Below, piece after piece: positions 62,616 to 64,000 of a stretch of DNA of 64,000 nucleotides. Numbering within the stretch: position 1 is the first letter of the stretch; each line of letters opens with the position of its first letter. The notes below the pieces were generated by a model that ran no database searches, had not been told where the DNA came from, and was given only the letters and a program-made list of their open reading frames with translations. The translations under genes were made by a program, and so were the position numbers. Source of the DNA: CAZEVY01 sp964515555 (GTDB lineage: Bacteria; Acidobacteriota; Terriglobia; Bryobacterales; Bryobacteraceae); contig CAZEVY010000012.1 of assembly GCA_964515555.1 (NCBI GenBank), forward strand, positions 1 to 64,000, in the 5' to 3' direction.

Positions 62616-63350
62616 ATGCCCGCCAAGATTCTCGTCGAGGACCTCTCCAAGACCTACCGTTCGGGCGACATGGATCTCGTCGTGCTCTCTCGCGTCAACC
62701 TCTCGGTGGAATCCGGCGAGTCGGTCGCCGTCGTAGGAGAATCGGGGGCCGGCAAGTCGACCCTGTTGCACTTGTTAGGAGGGGTCGACCGCCCGACGAG
62801 TGGTAGAATAGTCTTCGAGAGCAGGGATATCTTTTCACTCTCCGACGCGGAGTTGGCCGACTTTCGAAACCGCGAGGTCGGTTTCGTATGGCAGATTCAG
62901 TCGCTGCTGCCCGAGTTCACCGCGCTGGAGAACGTCGGCATGCCGCTCAGAATTCGCGGCATGGGTCCCGAGGAATCGGGCCGGCGCGCGCAGGCAAGTC
63001 TGGAGGAGGTGGGTCTGGGGCGCAGAGCGTGGCATCGCGCCGGGGAGCTCTCGGGCGGCGAACAGCAACGGGTGGCGCTGGCGCGGGCATTGGCCGGCGA
63101 TCCCGCTGTCCTTCTCGCCGACGAGCCGACGGGCAATCTCGACCACAAGACCGGCGAAATGATCATCGGACTTCTCGGCGAACTGCACCGCGCGCACCGG
63201 CTGACATCGGTGATCGTCACGCACAATCCATCCTTCGCCCGCCGCTGCGATCGCGTGCTCTCGATCCAGGCGGGTGCGGTAACGGCGGTCCAGCCGGGAT
63301 CGTCTCAGGAATTTCCGGCGGCGCCTGGAGGCGGCAGGGAACATGTTTGA
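62616..63350 (+). CDS. lolD: ABC transporter ATPase, LolD/MacB subfamily
   Basis: A 244-residue ATPase subunit. All nucleotide-binding motifs are present: Walker A GESGAGKST (41-49), a Q-loop in VWQIQSLLPEF, signature LSGGEQQRV, Walker B LLADEPTGNLD and the switch His in VIVTHNPSF. The LLPEFTALENV stretch after the Q-loop is the LolD hallmark, linking it to lipoprotein release from the inner membrane (LolCDE) or to a MacB-like exporter. The usual LolC/LolE permease gene is not next to it: upstream is the VOC gene. Its stop overlaps the clpC start by 8 bases. The subfamily call is good; the partner permease is unknown. Confidence 0.88.
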   Translation: MPAKILVEDLSKTYRSGDMDLVVLSRVNLSVESGESVAVVGESGAGKSTLLHLLGGVDRPTSGRIVFESRDIFSLSDAELADFRNREVGFVWQIQSLLPEFTALENVGMPLRIRGMGPEESGRRAQASLEEVGLGRRAWHRAGELSGGEQQRVALARALAGDPAVLLADEPTGNLDHKTGEMIIGLLGELHRAHRLTSVIVTHNPSFARRCDRVLSIQAGAVTAVQPGSSQEFPAAPGGGREHV

Positions 63351-64000
63351 ACGCTACACGGAAAAGGCTCGCAGGGTAATCTTTTTCGCGCGCTACGAGG
63401 CCAGCCAGTTCGGCAGCCCCTACATCGAGACCGAGCACCTGCTGCTCGGACTGCTCCGCGAGGACAAGGCGCTGGCGAACCGCTTCCTCCGCTCCAACGT
63501 CGCCCTGGAGTCCATCCGCAAGCAGATCGAGGCGCACACAACCATCCGCGAGAAGGTCTCCACTTCCGTCGACCTGCCGCTCAGCCACGAGTGCAAGCGC
63601 GTGCTGGCCTACGCCGCCGAAGAGGCCGAGCGGCTCAACCACAAGCACATCGGCACCGAGCACCTGCTGCTCGGCCTGCTGCGCGAAGAGAAGTGCTTCG
63701 CCGCCGAAATCCTGCACGAGCGCTCGCTGCGCCTCTCGCAGGTGCGCGAGGAGATCGCGCGCTCCTCCTCGGAGAAGATGTCTTCCAACCGCCCCAAGGA
63801 AAGCTCGCTGCTGGCCGAGTTCAGCCGCGACCTCACGCAGGCGGCCGTCGACGGACTGCTCGATCCGCTCATCGGGCGCGACTACGAGCTCGAGCGCGTC
63901 GTCCAAATCCTCTGCCGCCGCACCAAGAACAACCCGGTGCTGATCGGCGAGCCGGGCGTCGGCAAAACCGCCATCGTCGAAGGACTCGCCCAGCGCATCG
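63343..64000 (+). CDS. clpC: ATP-dependent Clp protease ATPase ClpC, N-terminal part
   Basis: The first 219 residues of an AAA+ unfoldase that feeds substrates to ClpP; the gene continues past the window. Two Clp-N repeats are visible: MFERYTEKARRVIFFARYEA with IETEHLLLGLLREDK, and CKRVLAYAAEEAERLNHKHI with GTEHLLLGLLREEK. Then comes a short linker, the AAA1 start LLDPLIGRDYELERVVQILC and Walker A (GEPGVGKTA) at about 205-213. The absence of a long linker and the FERYTEKAR start distinguish ClpC from ClpA and ClpB. Its ATG lies inside the end of the LolD-like gene, implying coupled translation. No CtsR-McsAB genes are seen upstream, so regulation differs from Bacillus. Confidence 0.96.
   Translation, partial: MFERYTEKARRVIFFARYEASQFGSPYIETEHLLLGLLREDKALANRFLRSNVALESIRKQIEAHTTIREKVSTSVDLPLSHECKRVLAYAAEEAERLNHKHIGTEHLLLGLLREEKCFAAEILHERSLRLSQVREEIARSSSEKMSSNRPKESSLLAEFSRDLTQAAVDGLLDPLIGRDYELERVVQILCRRTKNNPVLIGEPGVGKTAIVEGLAQRI

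Overview
The window is about 66% GC and looks like a chromosomal piece of an acidobacterium of the Bryobacterales/Solibacter type. This is inferred from family content rather than from any rRNA. It carries a VWFA-related Acidobacterial-domain protein, an ADOP-type duplicated permease, two proteins with the Solibacter-type C-terminal domain (TIGR03437-like), Oar-like TonB receptors with carboxypeptidase-regulatory domains, DUF1549/DUF1553-DUF1501 and DUF1592-DUF1552 pairs, and a DUF6600 protein. No rRNA, tRNA, CRISPR array or complete insertion sequence was seen. Two 100-N runs mark scaffold joins, so order across them is not proven.

Layout. 1-5.4 kb: start of methylmalonyl-CoA mutase, a small membrane protein, a YihY protein, an orphan MNT nucleotidyltransferase followed by an inverted-repeat cassette, a Tat-exported Gfo/Idh/MocA oxidoreductase, an Fpg/Nei-type glycosylase and a ferritin-like diiron protein. 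5.5-10.6 kb: a tight minus-strand operon yebC-ruvC-unknown-tlpA-deoB-tpiA. 10.9-12.5 kb: a VWA protein diverging from an AlkA-type glycosylase. 12.6-19.5 kb: a Cu/Ag-type RND efflux operon (small Cys-rich protein, CusC-, CusB- and CusA-like proteins, secreted protein). 19.5-26.2 kb: an enolase-superfamily dehydratase, MltD, a TonB receptor and a cut-off LysE exporter. 26.3-29.7 kb: a DUF1549/1553-DUF1501 pair. 29.7-35.0 kb: a three-gene surface module (TIGR03437-like protein, TonB receptor, beta-helix protein). 35-46 kb: a GT-C/YfhO-like membrane protein, a small secreted protein, a DUF1552-DUF1592 pair, a large BACON-like/TIGR03437 protein and an S9 peptidase. 46-50.7 kb: a PIN/RHH toxin-antitoxin pair, an ADOP permease and a broken TPP-enzyme gene. 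50.7-57.8 kb: two tandem YfhO paralogues and a FecR/DUF6600 protein with a long Arg-Gly-rich tail. 57.8-64 kb: a membrane protein, a PQQ-type propeller with EF-hands, a K+/H+-type antiporter, a thioredoxin-like protein, a VOC protein, a LolD-type ATPase and the start of clpC.

Genes cooperate mainly as overlapping-stop operons (ATGA, GTGA and TAATG junctions are common). A recurring feature is a TATCAT/TATGAT-like -10 box only 6-8 bases before the start codon, with no Shine-Dalgarno sequence, which suggests leaderless transcripts. One such box appears to serve two divergent genes at 43.4 kb. The least explained parts are the surface module at 29.7-35.0 kb, the Cys-rich protein leading the copper efflux operon, the duplicated 5' end of the Fpg-like gene and the twice-damaged TPP enzyme.
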